Below are positions 36,635 to 48,900 of a DNA stretch of 64,000 nt, in pieces. Below the pieces are notes generated by a model. The model was not told the origin of the DNA, ran no database searches, and saw only the letters and a list, made by a program, of their open reading frames with translations. The translations under genes were made by a program, and so were the position numbers. This DNA comes from Sarcocystis neurona. Its lineage: Eukaryota > Apicomplexa > Conoidasida > Eucoccidiorida > Sarcocystidae. Location: NCBI GenBank assembly GCA_000727475.1, contig KL647289.1, positions 638,642 to 702,641 on the forward strand, in the 5' to 3' direction. Positions within the stretch are counted from its first letter, which is position 1, and each line of letters starts with the position of its first letter.

Positions 36635-36975
36635 CAGCATGTATGTGTTTCCCTGGTGGGGGAAATCCACATTGAGGAAATATGTTGTGAAGACTCTTTC
36701 TGAATCTGCCTGCATCCTTTCTTGTACATTCCCATCCAAATCTATCCGTGCTATTTCGTTATACCGCCCCTGATGCATCGTCTTCTGTACAGACGCGTGC
36801 AAACCTAATGGTTGTGTGGGAATATTAACACTGGGGAAACGTGTTACAGAGGTTCTTTGGGTACCTGCTACATCCTTTTCTGTATACACCTGTCCAAATC
36901 TATTCGCGATAATGCGTTGTGCCACCCGTGATACCTTTCTCCGGTGTTGCCTGTTCACTGGAGTATGCATTTGTG
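36635..36975. repeat. diverged ~170-bp tandem duplication
   Basis: Two copies (about 36635-36800 and 36805-36970) share cores such as GTCCAAATCTATTC / ATCCAAATCTATCC, a GAGGAAA / GGGGAAA step and a TGCNTNCATCCTTT-like step. No coding evidence. Confidence 0.6.
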
Positions 36976-37306
36976 TGCGTCCTTCGTATATACTTGTCGC
37001 GTTTGTACGTGTGTGAGCCATGCTAGCTCTACCAGGTGACGTGCCCACGTATACGTATGTTCCTCTCCCTCTCCGTGTACATGTTTATACGTATAAATAT
37101 GCAGGTACGGGGGAGTATACGTCCGTGCATACACCCACTAGTATGTACCTATATGCATATATATATATATATATTCTACAGTTTTATCTCTATATGTATA
37201 GATGTGTGTTTACGTGTTGCACGTGCAGACAAAGCGTGACCGAATGTTGAAGAGCTGTGTGTAGAGATCCGCGCGTGGAAACTGCTGTTCCAGGACAGAA
37301 ACCACA

Positions 37307-37770
37307 CCTCAAGGAAGTCTCCCCATAAAGACTAAACGTGGGAGAAGCACCTGGCTACGCACTCTGCACGTCTACACTCGTAAAGTACAGAACTCGAAGT
37401 AGGAAGTCTCCCCGTGGAGACTAAACGTGAAAGAGGCACCTGGCTACGCACTCTGCACGTCTACGCTCGTAAAGTACAGAACTCGAAATACCTCAAGGAA
37501 GTCTCCCCATAGAGACTGAACGTGAAATAAGCACCTGGCTACGCACTCTGCACGTCTACACTCGTAAAGTACAGAACTCGAAGTAGGAAGTCTCCCCGTG
37601 GAGACTAAACGTGAAAGAGGCACCTGGCTACGCACTCTGCACGTCTACGCTCGTAAAGTACAGAACTCGAAATACCTCAAGGAAGTCTCCCCATGGAGAC
37701 TAAACATGAAAGAGGCACCTGGCTACGCACTCTGCACGTCTACATTCGCAAAGTACAGAACTCGAAATAC
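37307..37770. repeat. satellite-like array with 180-bp higher-order period
   Basis: Five ~90-bp units each contain GAAGTCTCCCC, GCACCTGGCTACGCACTCTGC and CGTAAAGTACAGAACTCGAA. Units alternate between two types, one joined by TACCTCAAG and one by GTAG, so a 180-bp dimer is the repeating element. The stretches 37398-37495 and 37578-37675 appear identical. Nothing coding is seen. Confidence 0.9.
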
Positions 37771-37794
37771 CCCTTTCATCCGTAAATATATATA

Positions 37795-37900
37795 GATTTG
37801 GACACATATATATATATATATATGCATATATTTCGTCCGTACTTACATGTAAACTTGGACACACATACTCTGTATACATATATATATATATATGCGTGTC
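37795..37900. repeat. (TA)n microsatellites
   Basis: (TA)n at about 37805-37830 and 37877-37893. A GAA/AAG tract follows at 38098-38137. Confidence 0.75.
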
Positions 37901-38649
37901 TTTATCTCTCTCCGTGTATATACTTGTTTGCGTACCTGTGTATACACTTGCCCGTTGCTGTGGCTGTTGTCCGGTGTATTACCATGTAGGCTTTCCATAT
38001 TCTACGGTGCAATGAGTGAGAAAAAAATTTCTGCTACCTCTGTCTGTGTGTATGCGTGCACTGGTGTGCAGTACGATTGTTCAAGGTCCGCTTGAGCAGA
38101 AGAAGAAGAAGAGGAAGAAGAAGAAGAAGAAAAAAGATTCCTAGTCGTTCGTTAAGCGTCAGACCCGGAGAAATCCAACGAACATGGCGGTAAAAGGAAA
38201 CCCCTGCTAACGGTAAAGCACCCACGTAGGAATGTATAATTCGCTCACGCCAAAAATCTAGAGAAGCTCTGGCGTCTCTCGGAAGGTGCCAAGGTGGAAG
38301 CTGTCAGTTGCAAGTAACGTGTGGCCACAGAGAGTGTGAGCAGACCCAATACGCATGAGACGGCTTCCGCGTTGGTCGTCAAACTTGTGGAGATTTTATT
38401 GGTGTGGTTCACGTTCATCGATCGTGCCGTCAGCATGGCGCAGAGCGTATCCACGTAGAACGCAGGGGCGCAGGGGTGACCTGTTTTCTGCTCTCTCCCC
38501 CGGCAAACGCAAAACAGCGGAACTCCTTACGCCGGCCGTCAAACTTTTGAACACATGCCTCTGTGCGTACACATCTCCGAATATAATTCTGTGTACGAGT
38601 CTATGCGTCTATCTACATGTATCAAATGTACGTATCTATGTGTGTCTAC

Positions 38650-38700
38650 GTCCGTCACACACACACACACACACACAATATATATATATATATATATTAG
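38650..38700. repeat. (CA)n-(TA)n compound microsatellite
   Basis: (AC)n at 38657-38678 passes directly into (TA)n at 38679-38698. Confidence 0.85.
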
Positions 38701-38998
38701 CATCTGCCGTGTAGCCGTGGTGAACGCCCATGGCCATGGAATCGCATACGTGCATACATACGTATACGTACGTATGCCTAGATCTAGACAAAGAACTGGA
38801 TATCTCCCTGTATGTGTGTGCATCTGCATATATGCATATCTATTCTACGTATCATCAAGAAGTCTGCGTATAAAGCATATTCATCTGTACACCGTAGTAA
38901 TGTTGAGACTTCGAGATACCCAGCGGCTCTTCTCGACTTCTGTCCTTATTTGTTCTGCTTAAAGATCAACAATCTGTCAGTCCGCGCAGAAAGGTTTC

Positions 38999-40377
38999 GT
39001 GTCGGTTCTCTTTTCTTCGGTGTGTCTACCACATCAGAACTCCGAAAAACACTCCCTTGCTCGTAAAACAATCTCTTCGATGCTGCATGCCTACTACCCA
39101 TATTTGCATGCGGCACGGGGCAGCACCGTTTCCCTGCGCTGCCCGGGGAGCTGTGAACATCATTTCTCAGAAGTTGGCCGCCTGGTAGGAGTGGCTTTGT
39201 TTGTCGCTGTTGCCGCCATTCACTTTCTTATTTTACTGTGCGGGTGCGTTTCTCCGTGAAACCACTGGCAAATGCATTGCGTGGACGGTGTACGCTGTCC
39301 ACCGCGGAGTGTACGGACAGCGTAATGTTCTGCGGTGTATCTACACCTGAGGAGTCCTTTCCGCCCAGCATAGGGCGTCTTCTGAGGAGCAGACGCTCGC
39401 GTGAGGGAAAGTGTAGTGGCGTACAGAGTTGAATAGACTTTTCCGGTATATTTAGTAATTCGAATAGAAATGTATTGTCGAGCGTAGATGGAACAGGCTG
39501 GCGCAGCTCTGTGTCATTGCAAGACCTATACGTGTTTCTTCATCTAAACATGCGAGAGGAAGAGAGAGATAGTAGGTAGATGTTTGAGGATGTTTCGTCA
39601 AGGACGGCAAAACTACCTGTCAAGGAAATGACTTGAAGAAGTCTCACCGAGAACTATGCGCATATCTGCGTGGAGAACGTACATCACACCTACCAGCACT
39701 CTCTCTATATATGTATATATACGTATATATATATATATATATGTGTACACTTAAGTGTGTACCTCTCTGCGCTGTCCCGAGTATCCTGAGCCTACATCTG
39801 TGTGTAAATGTGTTACACTTTTGGGCAGTGGTGAAAGCCGCTCTGCGAAGCTAATAGTTCTGTATAGACACAGTAACCTCTTTGTGTCTCCCCATGCGTA
39901 CGTATCCAGATCCCCGTCTGCAATTGTGACCGTATACATATATATGTATATATATACACACTATAGAATGTATGTGTACATACATAGAAGAAATAGTATT
40001 TCCAAGAACATCTATGTTTGCCTTTTTACTGTAATTCTGTTCGTTTTTGCTCGGGGAAAAAATTTGTAGAATACGAAGAAAGGCACGTGTATTCCTCGTT
40101 TTTGAGTGTGACGCACAGTTTACTTATATCCGCATCCCTAGGTAAGAGCAATGCCATATGGCAGCTCCTGTGTGTGATACAGAAGGGGTTGAGCTGGGGT
40201 ACGAGTAGCAGCTGCTACGCAAGTTTTGCACGCGTTTCTCGTCTTTTAGCTCGATTGTGACTTGTTGCTCTTCTTCTTTGAAGCTTGTCTGAACCACGTC
40301 TTCAAGAATTCATAGAATTTGACTTTCTTTCACGCGGCGCTCGTGACCCCCTCCCTCATCAGCCTCGCAGGAAGTCG
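38999..40377 (+). other. scattered exon-like blocks, possible membrane protein
   Basis: About 39100-39240 contains a hydrophobic helix and ends at CGG/GTGCGT. About 40066-40140 and 40282-40377 (after CTTTGAAG, ending AAGTCG/GTATGT) are hydrophilic and protein-like. They lie on the plus strand just upstream of the SCI1-like gene but were not shown to join. No product is assigned. Confidence 0.2.
39334..39347. promoter_or_regulatory. inverted repeat GGTGT-ATCT-ACACC
   Basis: Exact arms of the family, preceded by CTGC. A larger interrupted inverted sequence (GCTGTCC ... GGACAGC, 39289-39322) lies directly upstream. Confidence 0.45.
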
Positions 40378-40839
40378 GTATGTAGAGGCGTACATCACAC
40401 ATGTATGTATACGTGTGTATTTGTCTTTTTGATGCCGATTTTCGTATGGACGTGTATTTATTTACAGCTGTACGGATATATGTGTCTCTGCTTATATCTG
40501 CAGGCGTTTTCACACACGCACCAAATGTGTATATGTACAGTTTTCTTTCTTTTTATTGTTTCTGTACGCGTGTACACACATAATACAGATGAACGCTCTA
40601 GGTGCCTTGACACGCATTTGCATGTTAGCGTCTATCTATCCCAGGTAGATCCGCCTGTATGTTTCCTTCCCCTTCTTTATCTTCTGACATACATATATAT
40701 ATATAAATATGCAGTTGTATTTAGACGCACTCTGACGAAAGGAGGAGGAGCACGAGGAAAGGAAGAAGAAAGACGATGCTCCACTGTGAGGCATCACCAC
40801 CATCCGCAGCGTAAAAGGAAACACTGCAAGGCCTTGTCA

Positions 40840-41265
40840 TGCAGAAACCGCAGCAGCAGAGGCAGCGGCAGCAGCAGCAGAAGCAGAAGTAGCAGCAGCA
40901 GTAGCAGACAAAAGGCGGCTGTGTCGGTATCAGAAGCATTCGTATAGCAGGAGGAGAAAAAGGTGCTGCTGCAGCCACTAGTGTGTTGAAAGTAGCAGCA
41001 TTCTTATCAACCAGCAGCAGCAGGAGCGACAGGAGGACGAGAAGCGGCAGCAGCAGCACCGTCCTTAGTAGCGCATGAGCGCCGGTAGCAACACGTGCAG
41101 AAGGAGCATTACCAGCACGGAGAGCAGCAGCAGCAAAAACCGCAGCAGTAGTAACAGCAGGAGCAACCGCAGCAGTCGCAGCAGCAGCAGCAACTGCAGC
41201 ACTAGCAGCACCAGCAATCGCAGCAGCAGCAACCGCAGCAGCAGGAGAAGAGTGGGAGGAGAGTA
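40840..41265. repeat. CAG/AGC-rich leader region
   Basis: CAG-orientation triplets at 40851-40910, 41010-41060 and 41120-41250 upstream of the SCI1-like start. Ser/Arg-rich frames are open. Could be 5' UTR or a further 5' exon. Confidence 0.4.
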
Positions 41266-41429
41266 AGGCGATTCGTTTTGAAAATTGGGCTGAGCACGTT
41301 GGAAGCCGGGAATGTTAGAGGAAGAGCAGGAACTGCCGTTGATCCGTGAGGCTGCAGGTCATCTGGAGCGAGACAGATGACACAGCAGCAGCAGGAAGGC
41401 GCCACAGAGAGAGACAAAGATAGAAGAAG

Positions 41430-44400
41430 ATGAGCAGCAGCAGCAGAGGTGACCGGGGCCGGGAGTCGGCAGAGGAAGGGGAGCTGCGCAGGTGCATGCG
41501 AGGCAACAGCGACGACACGCATGTGGCGCGCTGCAGCAAAAGGAGAAGGAGCAGCAGCAGCAGCAGCAGAAGCAGGAGCAGCAGCAGACGAGACCGCAGC
41601 AGCAACAGAAGCAGAAGCCACAGCAGCGAAGAGGCGTCTTCGTCTTCTTCATCTTCCGTTTCTTCCTTTTCTTCTTCTTCAGACAGCGATGCCGCTGCCC
41701 GCAGTAAAAGGTAAGTCCGTATCATCTCCCCGTGGGAAAATTCGTACGCGATCACTTCTACATATCTGGCATGCACGTCTTTTTAGAGTGTATACACGTG
41801 CGTATTCATATATATGTACTCTCTCTCTGTATACATATATATATACTCTCTCTCTCTCTCTATATATATATATATGTGGGTAGTCTCTCTCTATATATAT
41901 GTACATATATATACATATATATGTATATATATGTATATGTATGCTTCCTCTCTCTTCACCTCACTCTCTCGCTATGCATATGTACTCTCCCCTCTCTACG
42001 TACATATATGTAGTTTCTCTAAGTATGGGTAATGCTTTGAGATTTATGTGTGAATACGTGCATAAGTATATACATATATGTGAATATATATATATATATG
42101 TATGTATATATATATATATGAGTTCATGCCGGTGCAGATGTATTACCAACCAGCGCACTGCGTCTACGGCAACGGAGTGCCGGCTGTGTTGTTGAACTGC
42201 TGAGATTAGTAGAGGAAATCAGCAGAAGAAACATTTGTAACTTTGACCGCTTGGTGGGAAAGTATGTTATCAAGTGAGAAGAGAAGATGTCACGAGGGAT
42301 ACGACGGCGTCAAGAGGAGGAGAACTGTTCTGCAGAAAATGGGAAAAAAGGAAGGGAAGAGAAGCAGCAGCAGCAGCAACATTGCCGATGCAGCAGCTGA
42401 AGTAGAGAAGAAGAGAAGGAGGAGGACGAGGGAAAGCAGATGCAGAAGCGACAGCAGGCGGACGACAAGAAGCAGAACAGCAGCAGCAGGAGGCGGCAAG
42501 GGGACAGCAGCAGCAGCAGAAGAAGAAGCAGAAACGCAGGAGGAGGACGGGATGCGGCAGCAAAAGCAGAAAGGAACGGGAAAGCAGCAGCAGCAGCAGA
42601 AGCAGAAGCAGAAAACGAGGGGTTTTTCAGGAACAGAAGTGGGAGGACGGAATGCAGCAGAAGCTGAAGAAGAACAAGAAGAGAAAGAGGAGGAGGAACA
42701 GCGTGGCTGCCGTGTGAGGGATTGCATGCGAGTACATATGTATGTTTGTATGTGTGTGTGTGAGACGCCAGGGCCAAGCGAGAACGTCGAGATGAAGAGA
42801 AGGAGACGCGACGAAAGCGAGACAAGAAAAAGAAGAAGAAGGACGCGGAGCGGAAGAAGCGTCGGGATAGCGAGAAGAAAAGAGAAAAAGGGAACGCAGT
42901 GAAGAAGATGAAGCACCACAAAAAGAAGAAGAAGAAAAATAAGAGAGACTTTTATAGTGAGCTGCCCCGCAGCAGGCGCGTCGAGCTACGACATCCCGTG
43001 GAGCCGCTGCTGCTGCGCTACCCTCCGGCGGGGACTTCTTCCTGCCACTGCTGTTGCTGCTGCTGCCAGGGCAGCTGCAGCTGCTCCTCTTCCTCTTCTT
43101 CTTCGGGCTGCTGCTGGTGCTGCTGCTGGTGCTGCTGCTGCTGTTGCTCCTGCTATTACTGCTGTTGGCGCTGCCGCTGTTGCCGCTGCTGATGCTGCTA
43201 CTGATGCTGCTGCTGGTGCTTCTTGTTAGGCTCGAAGAGTGCAACGGAGCAGTATGGGAAGTACGGGCTGCTGCAGGAGAGTGACATGTGGAAGAAGCGC
43301 CCGGAGTTTTCTCTGTGGCTGATCGAAGTGAAAGGGAAAAATATAGAAACTCTTCCTTCTTGGGTAAACGTTTTCTCCTTCTCGTTCAAAATTAGAATTT
43401 GTCTCTACTCGCGTCTCTCGCTGTCGAGCTCAGACGCCTGTGCGGGTCACAATATCGCTGAAATGCATGCGTCTGCATGCACGCGCATGCGATCACCTAT
43501 AAAGGCGTACATATACACATACAAGTGACCGGCTCTTTCCACCCAAATTCGTGCCACTCTAATAAGTTTCCTCTAGATCTGCTCACATATGTACTGCTGA
43601 CTGCACTCTTGAATTTTTATGCATGCACTTATGTACCCTTATATAGAGAGACATAGATAGATGTAGCTGGGGTTGAATGCATCTCTTTTAAGCCTGCGCG
43701 CGCAGCGGCTGGCTGCATTGTTTTGAACTCTATGCATGCACTTGTATATACTTATGTATATGCGTGTAGCTGGTGTTGACTGGAGCTCTTCAAAATTTAT
43801 GCGGGGACTGCATTTTGAACTCTAGGCATGCGCATGTATATATATGTGTGGAGCTGGGGTTGACTGCATCTTTCTAAAATCGATGCATGCACATATATGT
43901 ATAGCTGGGGTTGACCGCATGTTTTTGACTTCTACGCATGCAGATGTATATACAGTTGTAGCTGGGGCTGACTGCATCTTTTCGACTTCTCTGCATGCAG
44001 ATATATGTGTACGTGGATAGATGTAGCTGGGGTTTACTGCCTTTCTTGAAGTGTCCGTGGATGCGTCGACGTGTGTTGGCGTGTTGGAAAGGCGTGTGTG
44101 CATGTGGAAGAGGGGAAGAGGTGTCGTGGAGCTGCGTGGGAGGACAAGAGATAAGGTGCTGCATGCGCGCATTTTGAGGAAAAGTGCATGCGTGCGAACG
44201 AGGTGTGTGCAGCCATGGATAATAACGAAAAAATACATGCGTGTGTGGGATTGATCAAAGTCCACATACGTAGAGGAGAACGCAAGTGTACGTGTGCGTA
44301 TACAGCAGTGGACGGGATGACGCAGACACATCACCGGCCGGCATATATATATATATATATATATGTATACGGAAGCAAGTGGAAGCACGCAGAAATCTGG

Positions 44401-45872
44401 GAGTGTCTGAGAATGGCTGCGCCAGGAAGTGCCAGCGCATGCGGTGTGAGCTCATGCAGTGTCAGCGCATCCATCGGATGTTTCCACCCATGTGAAGTGA
44501 AGACGTATTGCATGCGCATGCAGGGGATGGGAAGGGGACGTGCATACGGTGCGCGCTGTGCTTGCAGTGGCACACGACGCGATGCGACCACAGGGCGCTG
44601 CTGTTGCTGCTGCTGTCATTGTTGTTGCTGGTGCTGTCACTGCTGGCGCTCCTGCCGTCACTGCCGTTGCTGTTGCTGCTGGCACTGCGCTGGCTGCTGC
44701 TGTTGCTGCTCTGCGGCTCCGTTTGTTGCTGCGCAGCGCCACGGTGGTACTTTTGCTGCGCCGTTGCAGCGCGGTGGCTCCTGCGTGTTTGCTGCTGCGG
44801 CTTCTTCTCTTCTTTTCGCCAGGAGGAGAAAGAGTTGTTCAAAGATTATCTCGAAGACTTCAACACAGCGACCCTCCCGAGCGAGAAGTACTACAACCTA
44901 GAACTCTACGAGGCGAAGCAGAGAATGAAGCGGGTCTGCTGCTCTGTTGTCCACCTGTCTCTCTGTCTCTCTGCTTGCCTGCTGTCCATTTCTCCCACGT
45001 TCCTTCTGCTTCCCTGTTGCTCTTCCTCGCATCCACATACATGTTTGTATGTATATATACATATATATGCGTACATATGGTCTGCGTCTATATGTGCGTA
45101 TGAGTATATCTCTGCGGAGGGTTATCTTTCAAGTCAAGGCAAGTGAAGGCCAGGGATGAAGATAGAACGCGCCGCACTGATGCTTCTGCGTGTGTGTCTG
45201 TGTGTGGGTGTCGGGGATGTTTGCTGTTGGTTTGCTGTTTTCTTCCCCGTCCTGGACGTCGCTTGCATGTCCCTCGCTCTGTCAAACTTCGACCCGATCC
45301 CCACCCAAGACGGGTATTTGTCGGTGGCCACCTGTTCTCTCTCCCGCATGTAACAAAAGTCCGTTTTCCTCGCCCAAGTGTAATGTTGACAAAGCGTAGA
45401 AACGGCCTCACTTGGGGTTAGCGAAGGGGTTTGCGCCACTTTCAACTGCCTTGCACTTCCTCCGCATGCACAGACGTCGACGCGACGAATTTCTCTGAGA
45501 CGGTTCTTCTGCATGTGGTGCCTGTCCCCTGTTCGTCTATCTCTGCCCGTCGAGTGAGTATACATATATGTGTGTATATATAGGTAGATAGGTACATATA
45601 GGTAGATGTGGATAGACACTTATAGATAGATATAGATAGATAGATATAGATAGATAGATATAGATAGATAGGGTATAGATAGATGGGGTATAGATAGATG
45701 GGGTATAGATAGATATAGATAGATATAGATAGATTGATAGAGATAGATAAATTTGTATGTGTATGTCTGGCGAGATGTGTGCGTGCGTATCTGGATGAGG
45801 GATCTGCGTACCGAGGAGCATATGTAGGGATGTCTGCAGACGTGGAATTGCATGTGTCACTCTCTACAGGTT

Positions 45873-45907
<35 letters not shown>

Positions 45908-48900
45908 GCATGCCTGCATACTGTATACGATTTCTGGTGAGTCTTTACAGCGTACATAGAAAGAGAGAGAAAGAAGAGAGACAAAGAGACACACGCATGT
46001 TCCTGACTTTTTACGGTATGTAAATAAATGGTGTTGCTTCACGGCAAGCGCAAAGCACGGCTTCGGCGTGTACTTGCGTATATATATACATATATGTATA
46101 CATAGATATACAAGTACATATTCATATATAGACACATATACATATGTGTACACATGTATGTGAGTATGGAAACAGAGAAGTAGTGCTGCGTCTTGACTGC
46201 TGCTGAGACGATCTGTGCTGCGCGCGGTCTGCTTCCGCAGGTGAATCTAGAAGAGCACCGCGAACTAACAGATTTCAACGATGAAGCCAGAAGAAAGTAC
46301 GTTGCTGTCTCCTTTGTATACCTATTTACACATCCATATATATGTGTGTACGGGTATACATATATATATATGTTAATATATCTATGTATACACTTATATG
46401 TTTGTACGACCCATATACCCTGGACACACACACGTATGCGCGTATACTCTCTGTATCACGTAAACACCCGTACATGCACGTATACATATATTTATGGTGC
46501 AGTCATATACTGGTTTATATCTACGAAGATATATATATATATATGTGTATATATATATATATATTCTTTGGTATGTATATATACATGTGTATGTGGATTT
46601 GTCTGCTTGCGTGTACAAATACATATATATATCTGTATAGATAGATACGCGTAGAAGGTGGTCCACTCCTAGAGGGACGGATATGCGTGTTGATTTGTTT
46701 GAAGTTTGGGGAGGAAACATGTTTTGTCTCAGAGCCAAACGTGCACTGCTGTCCCCTGTGTATATCGGCGTACAAATCCGCTGCCATCATCTGCTGCATT
46801 TCCTGTGATTACCGACGAGTACACGGCGGGAGTAAGGCGTTGGGCCGCACATACGAAGCAGTTTGCGGGAGCCAAGAAGTTTCTAGGAATAGGGCAACTG
46901 CAGGGATATTGACATTGACACCGTAGTCGGGTGTCACTACACCCGGTGAACATGTGCGCGGGTGCGGGGGGTTATGCGGCACTCGGACCGCCAGGACGTG
47001 AGAAACAGCCGAACACATATCTCGTCGTGTCTCACACACATGTACGCATGCATACGGTGCGTAGATTCGTGGAGAGAAGACGCAGGCGGCTGCAGCGAGA
47101 CAGCGCGGAGACGTCAAAATATGCAACGCTCTTATCTGCAGTGCGCGTGCGGCAGGCGGACGTTCCTGCGGACGTATAAATACGTCGTTCACAGCAAGAC
47201 AGCAGTTTGTGTGTACACGAGGGCAGACACCAAGCATCGTCGCTTTGCCGATTTCGCACCACTCGCGGTTTGAAGGGGAGATGCAACGGCATACGCGGTG
47301 AATATTTACGTGTCGTGCGACTGCGTATGTGCGAATACGCCCATATACGTATATGTGCATATGCGTGTGTGTTGTGTGTTTCTCAGTCTCTCTGCCTTTC
47401 CCTCTCTCTGTGTCTCTCCACATACATACGTGTATGACTATATATATTGGTGCGTCTTCACTCGTATACTTGTGTACGTAGTTCACATGCATGTGACTGT
47501 ACGTAGCTGCAAAGACATGCAAGCTGACGTTCGTACCTACTGCACCGCGTATGTGTAAAAGTGTTGTTGAGCTTCGGGCGCCAGGTCTGGGTCTGCTCGA
47601 AGATGCATGCGCAACACTGTCGTGTGTGGGGGGGGAAAACGCTGCTACGCCAAAAGTGAGTCAATTTCCTTGCTGAGCGATGCCGAGTTCGAGACGTGTG
47701 AAGAGAGAGGGCTGCAGAATGATGTCGCACTTCATGGCAGGTAATGCAGCAGTGGGAGGGGTAGTGTACGTACACCTCGACTCAAAAGTTGTTTAGCAGC
47801 GGAAGGGGGAGTGTACGGACACCTCGACTCAGCGTTGTTGTAGTAGCGGAAAAGGTGGTGGACGCGCACCTCGGTGTAACGCCGCTGGACCGGGGGGAGG
47901 GGCAGTGTACGTATGTCTCGAAGCGCCGTTGTTTTAGGTCGCGGCGGGGTTAGTGTAGATACACACCTGGACGTAATGCTGGTGTAAAAGGGGGATGAAC
48001 GGTGTACGTACACCTCGGCTGGTTGCAACAAAGTGAACGCACTGTTCTCCAAAAGGAGAACTTTTGTTGAAGAGGGAGCACGTGTATGTGAGCGCATGTC
48101 AGAAAGTAACACGACGCGCGAGCATACATGTCTTCTTCTCCCCAGAGATTGACTTCGGTCAACAATGACATGAAGAGACTGGCTCCAAAGAAGAGTGGTG
48201 CCCGCTGCAGCAGTCGATACACACGCGTATCTATATAACGCAGCACAGCTTTTCTTTCTCCTGTCCTCGTGCACACCGGTGTATGATCCTCGCACATATA
48301 TTTATCTGTGAGCATACGCACGAAGTCGGAGTCGGTGAAGAGATATCCGGCAACTACAAAGGACGTCGGCAGAGCAGAAGTCATTAGTCTGCGAAGAACT
48401 GGTGCGAGTGGACGCACGGTGAAACTTGTGGTGGAATAGTCCGTAACAAAAAAACGAATACGGCTGATACGAAAGGAGCGGAGGTGGGACTGATGTAGGA
48501 TAGCTGCGTTGAGTTTGTCGGGAAGAAACGGAGAAGGTGGGAGGATAGGACGATCGGTGAGGCGAGGAGTGCAAAACACAGCCGGTCTACTGTGGGTTGT
48601 ACGCGTATACTTTAAGGGAAAGAGAAGCTTCTGTCTAAAGTGCAGCGGATGAAACTCTTGTGATAGGAAAATGGCATACAAGCAAGTAGGAAAAAGGTGG
48701 AGCAGGGGTTGAGAGAGACGCCGGGGTCGTGAACAAATCGCGGTCCAAGGTAGCAAGTGAGAATATGTCTGTGTGTATCCCTGGGTGTGAGGAGCTTAGA
48801 GTAAGTACATCAAGTCCAGTCTCTTCTCGAGGCTCATTTGCTGTTTTTTTGTTCTGCTTTCTTTTCTTCTCCTTTCTCCCGCGGCTTTTTTTCTCCTTCC

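Noticed and set aside
42627..43244. Minus-strand Ser/Phe-rich frames over the SCI1-like exons
   Set aside because: They are antisense shadows of the Lys/Arg/Glu-coding exons (AAG/GAG read as CTT/CTC).
45571..45750. CRISPR-like or origin-like interpretation of the GATA array
   Set aside because: There are no spacers; it is a simple tetranucleotide repeat, and the organism is eukaryotic.
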